64,000 nt of DNA from Paremcibacter congregatus (GCF_006385135.1 NZ_CP041025.1:837501-901500), one strand, 5' to 3'; counted from the first letter of the stretch, positions 28,684 to 39,082 are shown. A program made the numbers and translations. The notes: generated by a model not told the origin, from the sequence alone.

Positions 28684-29831
28684 TGAAAATTGACCCGGTA
28701 AAATTCACCCAGGATTTGATCCGCTGCCCGAGCATTACGCCGCTGGATGCGGGGGCTCTGGATGTATTGCAGTCGGCGCTGGAAGGTCTGGGCTTTGTCT
28801 GTACCCGTTTGCCGTTCTCGGAAGAGGGCGCAGATGATGTGGATAATCTCTATGCGCGCTTTGGTGGCGATACCGCCCCCAATTTCTGCTTTGCCGGTCA
28901 CACCGATGTGGTGCCGGTCGGCAGCAAGGATGGCTGGCAGTCGGACCCTTTCGCCGGCGAGATCAAAGATGGTATTCTTTATGGTCGTGGCGCGTCGGAT
29001 ATGAAAGGCGCCATCGCCGCTTTTGTTGCAGCGGTGTCGGATTTCCTTGAAGGTCACCGCGAGATCAAAGGCTCGATCAGTTTCCTGATCACTGGCGATG
29101 AAGAAGGCCCGGCGGTCAATGGCACCATCAAGATGCTCAAATGGCTGGAAGAAAACGGCGAGAAGCTCGACTATTGTCTGGTGGGAGAGCCGACCAATCC
29201 CGGCAAGATCGGCGATATGGCCAAGATCGGCCGCCGCGGCAGCCTCAACACCACGTTGACGGTGGTTGGCACCCAGGGCCATGTGGCTTATCCCCATCTG
29301 GCGGATAACCCAATTCCGCGTCTGGTAAAGATGCTGGATATTCTGCAATCGCATACACTGGATGAGGGCACAGAACATTTTCAGCCTTCCAATCTGGAAG
29401 TGGTGACGATTGATGTGGGCAATACGGCGAGCAATGTCATTCCGGCAGAGGCGGTGGCGAAATTCAATATCCGCTTTAATAATCTGCAAACCGATCAGGG
29501 ACTGCAGGACTGGATCCGCGCCGTGTGTGACAGCGTGGGCGGGACGTACCGGCTTGAGATGAAGGCCTCCGGTGATGCTTTCCTTACCCCGCCCGGCCCC
29601 TTAAGCACCCTGATCAGTGATGCGGTGCGCAAGGTCACCGGCGAGACGGTGGAACTCAGCACCACGGGCGGGACCTCTGATGCCCGCTTTATCAAGAACC
29701 ACTGCCCGGTTTCCGAATTCGGGCTGGTCAATAAGACCATGCATAAAGTAGACGAATGTGTCAGTCTCCATGATCTGGAACTGCTGACGAAAATATACCG
29801 GGAAATTCTCGGTGATTTTTTTAAGGAATAA
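28683..29831 (+). CDS. dapE: Succinyl-diaminopimelate desuccinylase
   Basis: A 382-aa M20 dinuclear zinc hydrolase that removes succinate from N-succinyl-LL-diaminopimelate. Metal and catalytic blocks: [26 protein letters not shown] and [13 protein letters not shown], and the C-terminal metal-ligand region [14 protein letters not shown]. The lid/dimerisation domain spans about residues 180-290. It overlaps dapD by one base and is followed 3 nt later by a membrane protein gene. Confidence 0.97.
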   Translation: MKIDPVKFTQDLIRCPSITPLDAGALDVLQSALEGLGFVCTRLPFSEEGADDVDNLYARFGGDTAPNFCFAGHTDVVPVGSKDGWQSDPFAGEIKDGILYGRGASDMKGAIAAFVAAVSDFLEGHREIKGSISFLITGDEEGPAVNGTIKMLKWLEENGEKLDYCLVGEPTNPGKIGDMAKIGRRGSLNTTLTVVGTQGHVAYPHLADNPIPRLVKMLDILQSHTLDEGTEHFQPSNLEVVTIDVGNTASNVIPAEAVAKFNIRFNNLQTDQGLQDWIRAVCDSVGGTYRLEMKASGDAFLTPPGPLSTLISDAVRKVTGETVELSTTGGTSDARFIKNHCPVSEFGLVNKTMHKVDECVSLHDLELLTKIYREILGDFFKE

Positions 29832-29834
29832 TCT

Positions 29835-30437
29835 ATGTCCGACGAGGGACCACAGACGCCGCCAGAAAAACAAAATCTGATCAGTTATATCGGCCAGTCA
29901 CTGGCCGGGGCCTGGCAGTTGGTCAGGTTGAACCCGCGGGCGATGGATTATTTCGACACGTCTGCGGAAGGCTTCTGGAAATCTTTCTGGGCGATCCCGG
30001 TTGTGGCGCCAATTTTCTTTCTCAGCCTGCAGATAAACTTTGAGCCTGCGGTAGAGCAGGGCCATCAGGTGTCGCTGATGGCGCATTTTCTGAACTATCT
30101 CCTGCAGTTGCCTCTGGTGGCGATTGTGATGATTTTTTTCACGCGGTTTTTGCGAATTGAAGCCAATTACGCGGCGATGATTGTCGCCTATAACTGGCTT
30201 TGGGCGCTCTTGAATTACATCATTTTGCCGTTGTCGCTGTTGTTGACGAAGGACATCGTTTCTGTGCAGGTTGGCGGGATGATTATCGCCGCGGCGGCAA
30301 TTTATCTGGAACTGTTTGTTGCCTGGTTTATGTTCAAGCAGGCGTTGAAGATCAGCACCTGGCTTGCCATTGGCGTCACGGCGTTCGAAAGCCTGTTTAG
30401 TCTGACCGTAATGCAGTTGCTGATCCGGTTTGTATGA
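29835..30437 (+). CDS. Multi-spanning membrane protein of unknown function
   Basis: A 200-aa inner-membrane protein with about five hydrophobic helices (about residues 50-68, 80-105, 115-140, 145-165 and 168-198) and a short hydrophilic N-terminus. It may belong to the broad Yip1-like class of small membrane proteins, but I see no diagnostic motif. The start is 3 nt after dapE, so it is co-transcribed. The same neighbour occurs in other alphaproteobacteria to my recollection, which may point to cell-envelope synthesis. It converges on truA. Confidence 0.75.
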   Translation: MSDEGPQTPPEKQNLISYIGQSLAGAWQLVRLNPRAMDYFDTSAEGFWKSFWAIPVVAPIFFLSLQINFEPAVEQGHQVSLMAHFLNYLLQLPLVAIVMIFFTRFLRIEANYAAMIVAYNWLWALLNYIILPLSLLLTKDIVSVQVGGMIIAAAAIYLELFVAWFMFKQALKISTWLAIGVTAFESLFSLTVMQLLIRFV

Positions 30438-30461
30438 GGGGTTACCTCTTCACCACGACCG

Positions 30462-31244
30462 CTATTCTTCGATCTCAAAATCTTCCGGGTAATCCACGCT
30501 GACAAAATACAGACCGTCCGGCGGGGCGTTGTGGGCCAGCGCCGTACGGTTGCAGGCTTCCAATGACTGCTGCAATTGCCGCTTTGTCCATTTGCCGCGT
30601 CCGACATAATAAAGTGAGCCGACCATGGAGCGCACTTGATGATGCAGGAAGGAGCGGGCCGAGGTGTCGATATAGATATTCTCGCCTTCACGCCAGACAT
30701 CCAGCTGGTCCAGGGTCTTTATCGGCGACTGTGACTGGCATTCGACACTGCGGAAGGTGGTGAAGTCATGATGTCCGACCAGCAGTTGCGCGGCCTCATG
30801 CATCAGGTCCGCATCCAGGGGGAACTTTACATGCCAGGCGCGGTCTGTTTGAAAGGTTAGCGGCGCACGGCGGTTGATGATATGATAGCGATAGTGGCGT
30901 TTGGTGGCGGAAAAACGCGCCTGAAATTCTTCTGACACCCGGGTCGAGGCCAGTACGGAAACAGGCTGCCATTTCAGATGGTAATTGAGCGCATCCATCA
31001 CTTTATAGGCCGGATATTCCTGCGGCAGATCCACATGGCAGACCATGCCGAGGGCGTGTACTCCGGCGTCGGTGCGCCCGGCGGCATGGAACGTGACGTC
31101 ATGATGGCAGAATTTCTTGGCGGCCTCGGCGAGGATGCCCTGAACAGAACGGCCGACATTCTGTTTCTGCCAGCCGACAAGGCCGGTGCCAAAAAATTCC
31201 AGGGTAAGTTTATAGCGGTAGACAGGGGCGTCTGAAATATTCAT
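30462..31244 (-). CDS. truA: tRNA pseudouridine synthase A
   Basis: A 260-aa enzyme that makes pseudouridine at tRNA positions 38-40. The catalytic aspartate is in GRTDAGVHALGM; other blocks are KRHYRYHI, FTTFRS and SFLHHQVRSMVG. The start ATG overlaps the fmt stop by 4 nt (ATGA type), so it is coupled to fmt. Confidence 0.97.
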   Translation of the reverse strand: MNISDAPVYRYKLTLEFFGTGLVGWQKQNVGRSVQGILAEAAKKFCHHDVTFHAAGRTDAGVHALGMVCHVDLPQEYPAYKVMDALNYHLKWQPVSVLASTRVSEEFQARFSATKRHYRYHIINRRAPLTFQTDRAWHVKFPLDADLMHEAAQLLVGHHDFTTFRSVECQSQSPIKTLDQLDVWREGENIYIDTSARSFLHHQVRSMVGSLYYVGRGKWTKRQLQQSLEACNRTALAHNAPPDGLYFVSVDYPEDFEIEE

Positions 31245-32170
31245 GACATGAGGGTCCCCAGGGGCAGTTGCAGACCGCGCTGCAATTCTTCGGCGGTCAT
31301 CGGTCCTTTGCCGGCGCGTTGGGCGCGGTGGATTTTCAGGGCCATCCCATTGCCGCAGGCGATGGTTAGCGGCAGGGCGATCAGTTCGCCGGGCTGTCCT
31401 TTGCCGGGCACGACCTCGGCCTCCAGTATCTTCAGCCGAACCTCGCCCGTCAGACTGTAAGCGCCGGGGAAGGGGCTTAGTCCGTGAATATGGTTGCGCA
31501 AATCCTCCGCCGGGCGCCGCCAGTCAAGGGCCGCTTCCTGTTTATCGATCTTATGGGCGTAACATATACCGTCTTCCGGCTGCGGACGCGGGATCATAGT
31601 GCCGGCGACATAGCCTTCCAGCGCAGGAATAATGGTCTCCGCCCCGAGGGTTTTCAGCTTGTCATGCAGGCTGCCGGTGGTGTCGTTTTTTGTGATGGCG
31701 AGTTTACGTTCCAGCACCACGGGCCCCGTGTCGAGACCTTCTTCCATCACCATGATATCGACGCCGGTCTCTTTGTCCCCGGCCATGATCGCCCGGTGGA
31801 TTGGCGCCGCCCCGCGCCAGCGCGGCAACAGGGAGGCATGAATATTCAGACACCCATACTTCGGGGCGTCCAGGATCGCCTTGGGCAGCAACAGGCCGTA
31901 AGCCACCACCACGGCGGCATCCAGATCAAGGGCAGCGAAACGCTGCTGCTCTTCTTCCGGTTTCAGGCTTTTGGGGTAATGGACCGGCAGGCCCAACGCT
32001 TCGGCGCGGGCCTGAACGGGGGAGGGGCGTTCTTTTTTGCCGCGTCCGGACCGGCTGGGCGGCTGACAATAGACCGCGACCACCTGATGGCCGCTGTCGA
32101 CCAGGGCCTGCAGAATATCGACGGAGAAATCCGGGGTGCCCATAAAGGCCAGCCGTAAAGGTGATGTCAA
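31241..32170 (-). CDS. fmt: Methionyl-tRNA formyltransferase
   Basis: A 309-aa enzyme that formylates initiator Met-tRNA using 10-formyl-THF. It has the N-terminal Rossmann formyltransferase domain with LRLAFMGTPDFSVDIL, the folate site NIHASLLPRWRGAAPI, and the catalytic Asn/His/Asp set including LDTGPVV. The C-terminal OB-like tRNA-binding domain begins at about residue 205. It lies 31 nt downstream of def and overlaps truA: def-fmt-truA order. Confidence 0.97.
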   Translation of the reverse strand: MTSPLRLAFMGTPDFSVDILQALVDSGHQVVAVYCQPPSRSGRGKKERPSPVQARAEALGLPVHYPKSLKPEEEQQRFAALDLDAAVVVAYGLLLPKAILDAPKYGCLNIHASLLPRWRGAAPIHRAIMAGDKETGVDIMVMEEGLDTGPVVLERKLAITKNDTTGSLHDKLKTLGAETIIPALEGYVAGTMIPRPQPEDGICYAHKIDKQEAALDWRRPAEDLRNHIHGLSPFPGAYSLTGEVRLKILEAEVVPGKGQPGELIALPLTIACGNGMALKIHRAQRAGKGPMTAEELQRGLQLPLGTLMS

Positions 32171-32201
32171 AAGGCGGTCCTTTTTTACTTAACGCGGTCG
32201 G

Positions 32202-32711
32202 TTACCCGGCCTTTTCCAGTTTCTTGACCTTGCGCACGATTATATTACGTTTCACGCTGGAAAGATAATCGATAAAGGTAATGCCGTTCAGATGATCCAT
32301 TTCATGCTGGATACAGGTGGCGAGCAGGCCGGTGGCGTGCATATTCTGTTCTGCCCCGTCATAGTCAAGATAGGTGACTTTACATTCCGCCGGGCGTTCG
32401 ATATCGGCATATTGCTCCGGGATGCTGAGGCAGCCTTCATTATAGACGGCCATGTCTTCCGAGGTCCAGGTGATCTCGGGATTGACGTAATATCTGGGGG
32501 CCGGGTCTTCGTCTTCACCGGCGAGATCCATGACCAGCACGCGGATCGGTTCCCCCACCTGAATAGCGGCAAGGCCAATACCGGGGGCGGCATACATGGT
32601 TTCCAGCATATCGTCCATCAGCGCCCGCAAGGCGTCATCAACCCTCTCCACTGGTTTGGAGATGAGTTTCAGCCGGGGGTCCGGCACGGTTACTATTGGT
32701 CGTATGGCCAT
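32202..32711 (-). CDS. def: Peptide deformylase
   Basis: A 169-aa metalloenzyme that removes the N-formyl group from nascent proteins, the counterpart of Fmt. Motif 1 is [10 protein letters not shown], motif 2 is EGCLSIP with the metal Cys, and motif 3 is QHEMDHLNG with two metal His and the catalytic Glu. An upstream in-frame start would add 21 residues, but the family start [14 protein letters not shown] with AGGA five bases upstream places the ATG at 32711. Confidence 0.97.
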   Translation of the reverse strand: MAIRPIVTVPDPRLKLISKPVERVDDALRALMDDMLETMYAAPGIGLAAIQVGEPIRVLVMDLAGEDEDPAPRYYVNPEITWTSEDMAVYNEGCLSIPEQYADIERPAECKVTYLDYDGAEQNMHATGLLATCIQHEMDHLNGITFIDYLSSVKRNIIVRKVKKLEKAG

Positions 32712-32835
32712 ATTATCCTGATCAATCCTTTGTGCTTTTGTTTTGTAGGTAATATGATACGGTGGCCCCGTCAAGGTTTTGCCGGGGAAAAATTACGGAC
32801 AGTGGCATAAAATAAGGCAAAAGAGGGTATCTTTC

Positions 32836-33984
32836 ATGGATCAGACCACATTGTGGCTCATTGGCGGCGTTATTATCGCTTTTGTGGGCGTAAGCCTGTT
32901 CATCTTCGCGATAGTGCGGCGCCTGGGGCGGCATAATCAGGATATGTCGGCGCGGATCGAAGAAAACAAAACCGGGCAAATGGCCCAGATGCAGCAGCTG
33001 GTCCAGCTCACAGCGTCATTGGAAGGCCGCCTGCGCCAGATGTCGGAACAGGCGGGCAAGGACCGGGAAGAGATGAACCGGACGCTTGCTGAACGGCTTG
33101 ACAAGGTCAGTCAGCGCATGGGCGACAGTCTGGAAAAAAACACCAAGGACACCACGGCTTCCCTCGGCGATCTGAAAAGCCGTCTGGCGGTGATCGATGT
33201 GGCCCAGAAGAATATCACCGAACTCAGTGGCCAGATGATGGGGCTGCAGGATATCCTGTCCAATAAACAGGCCCGTGGCGCCTTTGGCGAAATTCAGCTT
33301 AATGATCTGGTCTCCCAGATTTTGCCGCCGAGCGCGTATGGGTTTCAGGCCCCGATGGGCAATGGTCGTCGCGCCGACTGCCTGATCAAGCTGCCCAATC
33401 CGCCGGGATCCATCGTGGTTGACGCCAAATTTCCGCTGGAAAGCTATCATGCGCTGCGCAATGCCGAGGATGACGGGCAGTTCAAACTCGCCGCTGCCCG
33501 TTTCCGCGCCGATATCCTGAAACACGTGAAGGATATTTCCGATAAATATATCATTCCTGGTGAGACAGCGGAATCGGCGCTGATGTTCCTGCCCAGCGAA
33601 GCGGTCTATGCGGAACTGCACGCGAGCTTCCCCGATGTGGTCGAGAAATCCTACCGCGCCAAGGTGTGGATCGTCAGTCCGACGACCCTGATGGCGACCC
33701 TGAACACGGTGCGGGCGGTCCTCAAAGACGCCCGCATGCGCGAACAGGCCGGGGTGATTCAGAAAGAGGTGGGCGTGCTGATGGAGGATGTTGGCCGTCT
33801 TGATGACCGGGTTGGAAAGCTGCGCGTTCATTTCCATCAGGCGGAAAAAGACATCGGCTTGATTGAAACCTCGGCCCGCAAGGTGATGAGCCGCGGCGAG
33901 AAGATCGAGGGTCTGCAGCTGGAAGAAGCCGAAAGCCCCGCCGAGGCGTTGGAGCCGGTTCAGGGGAAGTTGAGTGTGGAATAG
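32836..33984 (+). CDS. rmuC: DNA recombination protein RmuC
   Basis: A 382-aa protein with an N-terminal membrane anchor (about residues 5-27), a coiled coil (about 35-125) and the RmuC nuclease-fold domain (about 140-340) with conserved VVDAKFPLESY and LMFLPSEAVYAEL. RmuC limits inversions at short repeats in E. coli, and the domain is of the restriction-endonuclease type. The start is ATG 32836 with AGAGGG upstream; an in-frame extension to 32779 is not needed. Divergent from def. Confidence 0.93.
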   Translation: MDQTTLWLIGGVIIAFVGVSLFIFAIVRRLGRHNQDMSARIEENKTGQMAQMQQLVQLTASLEGRLRQMSEQAGKDREEMNRTLAERLDKVSQRMGDSLEKNTKDTTASLGDLKSRLAVIDVAQKNITELSGQMMGLQDILSNKQARGAFGEIQLNDLVSQILPPSAYGFQAPMGNGRRADCLIKLPNPPGSIVVDAKFPLESYHALRNAEDDGQFKLAAARFRADILKHVKDISDKYIIPGETAESALMFLPSEAVYAELHASFPDVVEKSYRAKVWIVSPTTLMATLNTVRAVLKDARMREQAGVIQKEVGVLMEDVGRLDDRVGKLRVHFHQAEKDIGLIETSARKVMSRGEKIEGLQLEEAESPAEALEPVQGKLSVE

Positions 33985-34044
33985 ACTGCTGGCATGAAAG
34001 CGCAGTATCGTTTAGTCAGTTTCAATTTCGATGCCACAAGGTGC

Positions 34045-34080
34045 AAAAAAGCCCCGCCGCGTTTCCGGGGCAGGGCTTTT
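34045..34080. terminator. Bidirectional terminator between rmuC and the MCP gene
   Basis: AAAAGCCC / GGGCTTTT outer stem with GC-rich inner pairing, flanked by A and T tracts on the two sides. It serves the two convergent genes. Confidence 0.75.
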
Positions 34081-34103
34081 CTGTGATGATAGGAGGCGTG
34101 TTG

Positions 34104-35414
34104 TTAGTTGATTTTAGCGGAGAAGGCGTTCAGGTCCGCCTGTAACGCCGCGCCGCGGTCATTGATGGCGGATACGGTTTTCAGCATTTCCAAAGCAGCA
34201 TTGCCGGTCTCGTCCGCGCCGCTGTTAACATCTTCGATGCGCTTGTTGGCCTCTTCGGTGCTGGTGGCGGCCATCTGGGCGCTGCGGCTGATTTCACTGG
34301 TGGCCGCGGATTGTTCACCCATGGAATCATTGATGCTGACAGAGATGGTTTTCACCTCGTTGATTTTCTCTCCAATATGGGCAACGGTGCCAATGGCGTA
34401 TTTGGTCACGGACTGGATCTTCTGCAATTGCGTGGTGATCTTGTCGGTGGCTTCGGCGGTTTTCTGGGCCAGGCTTTTTACTTCATTGGCGACCACGGCA
34501 AAGCCTTTGCCGGCTTCCCCGGCGCGGGCGGCTTCGATGGTGGCGTTGAGCGCCAGAAGGTTTGTCTGGCCGGAAATCTCGGTAATGATATTGAGCACGC
34601 CGCTGATTTCCTCGACTTCAGTCGATAATTCGCCGATGGCGTCATTGGTCTTGCCCACATCCTGCACGGTTTCAGTGACCAGGGCGGAGGAACGTTCGAC
34701 CTGATGGGAAATCTCTCCGATGGAACTGCTCAATTCTTCGGCGGCGCTGGCGACCGTATGAACATTCATCTTGGTTTCGGTTGCGGAACGGACGGCAAAA
34801 TCGCAAGAATCCTTGGTGCTTTTGGCATTGCCGGACATGGCGGAGGCTTTCGGCGCCAGATCGGCGGCAGAAGAGATCATTTCTTCCACATTATGAATGA
34901 ATTTTGTCGTCATGTTTTTCAGGGTGGCGTCGTTTTCCTGGATTTGGTCGATGACGTGATTGATGGACTCACTGTAGCTCAGAAGTTCCCCGCTGAGTCC
35001 GTCCGGCTGAATGCGGCGGGAAAACTTGTGGTCCCTTACGGCCCGCATGGTTTCGTTGATTTCAGTGAGGAAAGACTGGACCACATTGGCAAAGGCATTG
35101 ACTTCCATCGACAGCAAACCGATTTCGGATTCACGGTCCTGAGGGAAGTGACGGACTTCAAGGTCGCCCTCCTTCAGTTTGGCGAAGTTTTCCCGGGCGG
35201 CGATGATTTCACGGGTGATTTCGCGGTTGCTGCTGTTACGGCTCATTTCGTGAATGGCGTGGGCAAGGTCCGTCAGGTCTGATGAACCGGAGAATGTTTC
35301 CAGAATTTCCGGGCTATCGCCTGCGGCAATGGCCCGGCACAGGTCTGTCAGGGTGGTAATATCTTTTTGGGCGGAGCCCTTGGGAGATGTTATTTTTTTG
35401 GCGAAAAGGCTCAT
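34104..35414 (-). CDS. Soluble methyl-accepting chemotaxis-type receptor
   Basis: A 436-aa receptor with no transmembrane segment. Residues about 1-60 are of unknown type and about 60-165 form a helical HAMP-like region ([12 protein letters not shown] and [15 protein letters not shown]). The C-terminal signalling domain covers about 190-436. The tip region reads [20 protein letters not shown], with [20 protein letters not shown] following, as in CheA/CheW-coupling receptors. It probably senses a cytoplasmic cue. No che genes are nearby. Confidence 0.92.
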   Translation of the reverse strand: MSLFAKKITSPKGSAQKDITTLTDLCRAIAAGDSPEILETFSGSSDLTDLAHAIHEMSRNSSNREITREIIAARENFAKLKEGDLEVRHFPQDRESEIGLLSMEVNAFANVVQSFLTEINETMRAVRDHKFSRRIQPDGLSGELLSYSESINHVIDQIQENDATLKNMTTKFIHNVEEMISSAADLAPKASAMSGNAKSTKDSCDFAVRSATETKMNVHTVASAAEELSSSIGEISHQVERSSALVTETVQDVGKTNDAIGELSTEVEEISGVLNIITEISGQTNLLALNATIEAARAGEAGKGFAVVANEVKSLAQKTAEATDKITTQLQKIQSVTKYAIGTVAHIGEKINEVKTISVSINDSMGEQSAATSEISRSAQMAATSTEEANKRIEDVNSGADETGNAALEMLKTVSAINDRGAALQADLNAFSAKIN

Positions 35415-35835
35415 TTTTTGTTCTTTCTGATCTCGGCATTCCTGATTTTTTCAGGCGCTGTGCTTAAGGCGTAAACAGGTTCGTAATGGATTAGGGCAGG
35501 GCATGGACTGGAAAATGTCAAAACGGACGATCCAGATAACATTTACCTCTCTCCGACGGGCGGCATGATGATTTCTGTCCGGCAAAAGTCGAGAATGTAG
35601 AGGGCTTGACCATAAACATACGCATCATACTCATTGAATTACCAATAGGGATATTACCAACAAGACGGATAGACTCCGCCATGTGTCATTAAATGGTATT
35701 TTTAGGCACTGCTGGTTAAAAACAGATTAAATTCCGCCTCTGCAAGCGTCGATTGGCAAGTTTATGAGAAGAAAGGAGGTAATTTGGTTGGAAAACCTTA
35801 TGAAGAAGAATTTTCTAATGTGATGAGTTTTTTAA
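35415..35835. other. Intergenic region between MCP-type and GFA genes
   Basis: These 421 bases contain no called gene. The left part should hold the promoter of the MCP-type gene (minus strand). At 35772-35780 there is AAAGGAGGT, an excellent ribosome-binding sequence in the plus direction, followed only by an 11-codon frame from TTG 35788 to the stop at 35823. I see nothing else. Confidence 0.4.
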
Positions 35836-36204
35836 TCAGGTGATGTCTTTTACGTTCTGTTCCCAGTTCTGACCATCAAAATCCTCAAGTGTAATGCTGG
35901 AAAATGTCGATTTGTCGAGGCAGTTCAGATTGATGCTATAGCCATCAGGATGTGATCGGGGAATATAGAATGACTTCACACCGCAGGTCTTGCAGAAGTA
36001 GTGCTGAGCGGTATGGCTGTTGAAGGTATAGAGGTTAAGGTTATCAGCGCCGTTGATCAGGGTGAAGGCCGGCTTTTCCACAATCACATGAATGAAGCCC
36101 GTCATATTACATATGGAACAGTTGCAGCGTCGGGCGATGATGTCTGTCGGGGCTTCTACGGTGAATCTGACGACGCCACAATGGCAGGAACCTTTATGCT
36201 GCAT
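35836..36204 (-). CDS. GFA (CENP-V) family zinc protein
   Basis: A 122-aa protein of the glutathione-dependent formaldehyde-activating enzyme family. Zinc-binding cysteines: GSCHCG near the N-terminus, CNCSIC at about residues 28-33 and FCKTCG at about 71-76. The family binds zinc and perhaps glutathione adducts; the formaldehyde function is not general. The ATG has AAAGGAG at ideal distance. It lies 10 nt downstream of recR on the same strand. Confidence 0.9.
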   Translation of the reverse strand: MQHKGSCHCGVVRFTVEAPTDIIARRCNCSICNMTGFIHVIVEKPAFTLINGADNLNLYTFNSHTAQHYFCKTCGVKSFYIPRSHPDGYSINLNCLDKSTFSSITLEDFDGQNWEQNVKDIT

Positions 36205-36214
36205 AATATCTCCT

Positions 36215-36823
36215 TTAAAAGGGGCGTCGAGAGCTCATGGCGGCGGTCAGGGTGCCGTCATCAAGATAATCCAGTTCGCCGCCGACAGGGACGCCGTGGG
36301 CGAGGCGGGTGACGGTAACCGAACTGTCCTTTAGACGGTCGGTGATATAATGGGCGGTGGTCTGGCCATCGACGGTGGCGTTGGTGGCGATGATTACCTC
36401 CGTCACCAGGTCTTCCCGGGCCCGTTCAATAAGAGGCGAGATATTGAGATCATCCGGGCCCACGCCGTCCAGGGCCGACAAGGTGCCGCCGATGACATGA
36501 TAAAGGCCGCGATAAGTGCCGGAACGTTCCAGCGCCCAGAGATCGGCGACATCCTCGACCACGCAGATGGTGGTCCGGTCACGCCGGTCGCCTTCACAGA
36601 TGTGACAGGGATCACTGGTATCGAGATTGCCGCAGGTGCTGCAGGGATTGACATGTTCCGCCACCTCGGCCAGTGCCGTGGAGAGAGGGCGCATGATCGA
36701 ATCCTTGCGCTTGATCAGTTGCAGCGCCGCCCGGCGGGCCGAACGGGGACCGAGGCCGGGCAGTTTCGAGAGCAGCTGAATCAATTGGTCAAGTTCGGAC
36801 CCATAGGAGGCTTTGCGGTACAC
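36215..36823 (-). CDS. recR: Recombination protein RecR
   Basis: A 202-aa recombination mediator that works with RecO/RecF to load RecA on gapped DNA. The N-terminal helix-hairpin-helix has [17 protein letters not shown]. The four-Cys zinc finger is [16 protein letters not shown]. The Toprim domain has [14 protein letters not shown] and [19 protein letters not shown]. It is the last member of the conserved dnaX-ybaB-recR cluster. Confidence 0.97.
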   Translation of the reverse strand: MYRKASYGSELDQLIQLLSKLPGLGPRSARRAALQLIKRKDSIMRPLSTALAEVAEHVNPCSTCGNLDTSDPCHICEGDRRDRTTICVVEDVADLWALERSGTYRGLYHVIGGTLSALDGVGPDDLNISPLIERAREDLVTEVIIATNATVDGQTTAHYITDRLKDSSVTVTRLAHGVPVGGELDYLDDGTLTAAMSSRRPF

Positions 36824-36855
36824 GGGATAATCCCTTTGTCAGAGGTAAAGGCGCA

Positions 36856-37179
36856 TCAGAACGGCAGGTTGAAACCTTCAGGCAGTTGCAGACCGCCGGT
36901 AACTTTCTGCATTTCGGCCTGGGAATGTTCCTCTACCTTGCGTTTGGCGTCATTAAAGGCCGCCACGATCAGGTCTTCGACCATTTCCGCATCATCACCG
37001 TTAAAGATGCTCGGGTCTATTTTAAGGCTGCGCATGTTGCCTTTGCCGTTCAGGGTTACGGTCACTAGACCGCCGCCGGACTGACCGGTGCATTCCGCCT
37101 TTTCCAGGGCTTCCTGCATTTCGGTCATTTTGCCCTGCATTTCCTGGGCTTGCTTCATCATTTTACCAAGATTTTTCAT
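36856..37179 (-). CDS. YbaB/EbfC nucleoid-associated protein
   Basis: A 107-aa DNA-binding protein of the YbaB/EbfC family. The N-terminus is Met/Gln rich and helical (MMKQAQEMQGKMTEMQEALE), followed by GGGLVTVTLNGKGNMRSLKI. It sits between dnaX and recR, the standard order. It probably binds DNA as a dimer and affects nucleoid structure. Confidence 0.95.
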   Translation of the reverse strand: MKNLGKMMKQAQEMQGKMTEMQEALEKAECTGQSGGGLVTVTLNGKGNMRSLKIDPSIFNGDDAEMVEDLIVAAFNDAKRKVEEHSQAEMQKVTGGLQLPEGFNLPF

Positions 37180-37243
37180 GGGTACTCCAAGGTCGTCATA
37201 TATGTCTAATTGTAATATGGGGCGTGGGCGTGAGAATCAAGGC

Positions 37244-39082
37244 CTACTCCAGGCCAAAATCTTCTTCATCCACCAGAAAGTCGCTATTGACGAAATCATG
37301 CGATCCGTCGTCCAGCAACAAAAACTCGTCGGCTTTCTTGCGAATGTCTGAAATCTGCGCCGTGGGGAATTGTTCCAGCACCGCCTTGATCAGCGGGTTC
37401 TGGCTCAGCCGTTGCCGCAACTGGCGTTCGGCTTCCAGTTCCTGTTCATAAAGCGTGTCATCGCCACGTTCGGTGGTCTGGCTAATCAGCCAGTTCTTGC
37501 CGGTCCATTGTTTCAAAAGATCCGCCATGCGGCCAATCAGGTTGGACGGCACCTGGTCTTTCTGACGAAAGACGACAATGCCGGGCTCAAATTTTTCCAG
37601 ATGGATGTTGTCATTAAGCTGGAAGGCGATCGAGGCTTCGGCGTAACGTTCAAACAGGGCCACCAGATCGGCGAAAGTCTCTGGATTGGGTTCATAGACC
37701 ACGTCCGCGTCCGGGGCGTTGACTTCTGCCGGGACATAATCCTGGGCCAGAATACGGGCCTGGCCGTTGCTGCGGATCACCTGAAAGGCTTTTGGCGCAC
37801 CGCTATTGTCGGATCCGGATATCTGACCGGCGCCGCGGGCGGCCGGGGCGTTTCCGCCACTTGCGTTGCCACCAGAGGAGACGGCGCCGCCGGGACCACC
37901 TTGCGGATTGTCCTGTAATTTCTTGACCATGTCGCCGGGAGTGGGCAGCTTGGCGGCATAGGTCATGCGCACCAGCACCATTTCTGTGGCGGCCAAAGGA
38001 GAGGGGGCGATCCGCACCTCCTCCAGTCCCTTCATCAGCATCTGCCATGACCGGGTCAGAATTGGCATGCTGAGGCCGGTGGCGATTTCCATGCCTTCTT
38101 TACGTTCCGCTTCGGAGGTGACAATGTCTTCCCCGGCATCGGGCACCACCTTCAGGCGGGTCAGCCAGTGGGTGAGTTCCAGCATATCGCTCAAGACCAC
38201 CACAGGGTCTGCGCCGTGATCATATTGATGGCGCAACTGGGTGAGGGCGTCGGCGGTATCCCCCTTCATGATGGCCTTGTAGAGATCCAGCACCTGGGCC
38301 CGATCGGCAAGGCCCAGCATGTCGCGGACCTGCTGTTCGCTGACGGCGCCTGCGCCGTGGGCGAAGGCCTGATCCAACAGGCTGAGGCCATCGCGCACCG
38401 ATCCTTCGGCGGCGCGGGAGATCATGCTCAGGGCCTTGTCTTCGATCTCGCAGCCTTCAAGCTTGGCGAGTTTGCTGAAATGGGCGTTGAGCTGTTCGAT
38501 GGAAATCCGCCGTAGATCAAAGCGCTGACAGCGGCTGAGCACGGTGACGGGAACTTTACGAATTTCGGTGGTGGCGAAAATGAACTTCACATGTTCCGGC
38601 GGTTCTTCCAGGGTTTTCAGCAGCGCATTGAACGCGTTGCGCGACAGCATGTGCACTTCGTCGATGATGTAGATCTTGAAACGGGCGGAGACGGCGGCAT
38701 AGCGTACGCCTTCGATGATTTCGCGGATGTCATCGACGCCGGTGCGGCTGGCGGCGTCCATTTCCATCACATCCACATGACGCGATTCGGCGATGGCGGT
38801 GCAATTGTCGCACTGACCGCAGGGGGCAATGGTCGGGCCGCCCTTGCCGTCGGGGCCGATACAGTTCAGAGCCTTGGCGATAATGCGGGCGGTGGTGGTC
38901 TTGCCGACACCGCGTACGCCGGTCAGAATAAAGGCGTGGGCCAGTCGTCCGGTTTCGATGGCGTTGGACAGGGTGCGCACCATGGCTTCCTGGCCGATCA
39001 GTTCGTCAAAATTTGTCGGGCGATATTTCCGCGCCAGAACGCGGTAATTCTCATCTTTGATCTTGGAAGGCGTCTCTGACAT
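37244..39082 (-). CDS. dnaX: DNA polymerase III subunits gamma and tau
   Basis: A 612-aa AAA+ clamp-loader subunit. Walker A is GVRGVGKTTTARIIAKALNC, the zinc module has APCGQCDNC, Walker B is IIDEVHML and the arginine-finger motif is LSRCQRF. Domain III covers about residues 245-365. A Gly/Ala/Asn-rich linker (about 400-435) leads to the tau-specific C-terminus for contacts with polymerase core and helicase. I did not find a clear frameshift signal, so gamma may not be made separately. First gene of dnaX-ybaB-recR; the SRP RNA gene lies just upstream. Confidence 0.97.
   Translation of the reverse strand: MSETPSKIKDENYRVLARKYRPTNFDELIGQEAMVRTLSNAIETGRLAHAFILTGVRGVGKTTTARIIAKALNCIGPDGKGGPTIAPCGQCDNCTAIAESRHVDVMEMDAASRTGVDDIREIIEGVRYAAVSARFKIYIIDEVHMLSRNAFNALLKTLEEPPEHVKFIFATTEIRKVPVTVLSRCQRFDLRRISIEQLNAHFSKLAKLEGCEIEDKALSMISRAAEGSVRDGLSLLDQAFAHGAGAVSEQQVRDMLGLADRAQVLDLYKAIMKGDTADALTQLRHQYDHGADPVVVLSDMLELTHWLTRLKVVPDAGEDIVTSEAERKEGMEIATGLSMPILTRSWQMLMKGLEEVRIAPSPLAATEMVLVRMTYAAKLPTPGDMVKKLQDNPQGGPGGAVSSGGNASGGNAPAARGAGQISGSDNSGAPKAFQVIRSNGQARILAQDYVPAEVNAPDADVVYEPNPETFADLVALFERYAEASIAFQLNDNIHLEKFEPGIVVFRQKDQVPSNLIGRMADLLKQWTGKNWLISQTTERGDDTLYEQELEAERQLRQRLSQNPLIKAVLEQFPTAQISDIRKKADEFLLLDDGSHDFVNSDFLVDEEDFGLE

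Noticed and set aside
28605-29489. 294-codon minus-strand frame opposite dapE
   Set aside because: Entirely antisense to a clear dapE gene and without recognisable domains.
37244-39082. Programmed frameshift site in dnaX
   Set aside because: I looked for an A-rich slippery heptamer with a following hairpin between the ATPase and tau regions and found no convincing one.
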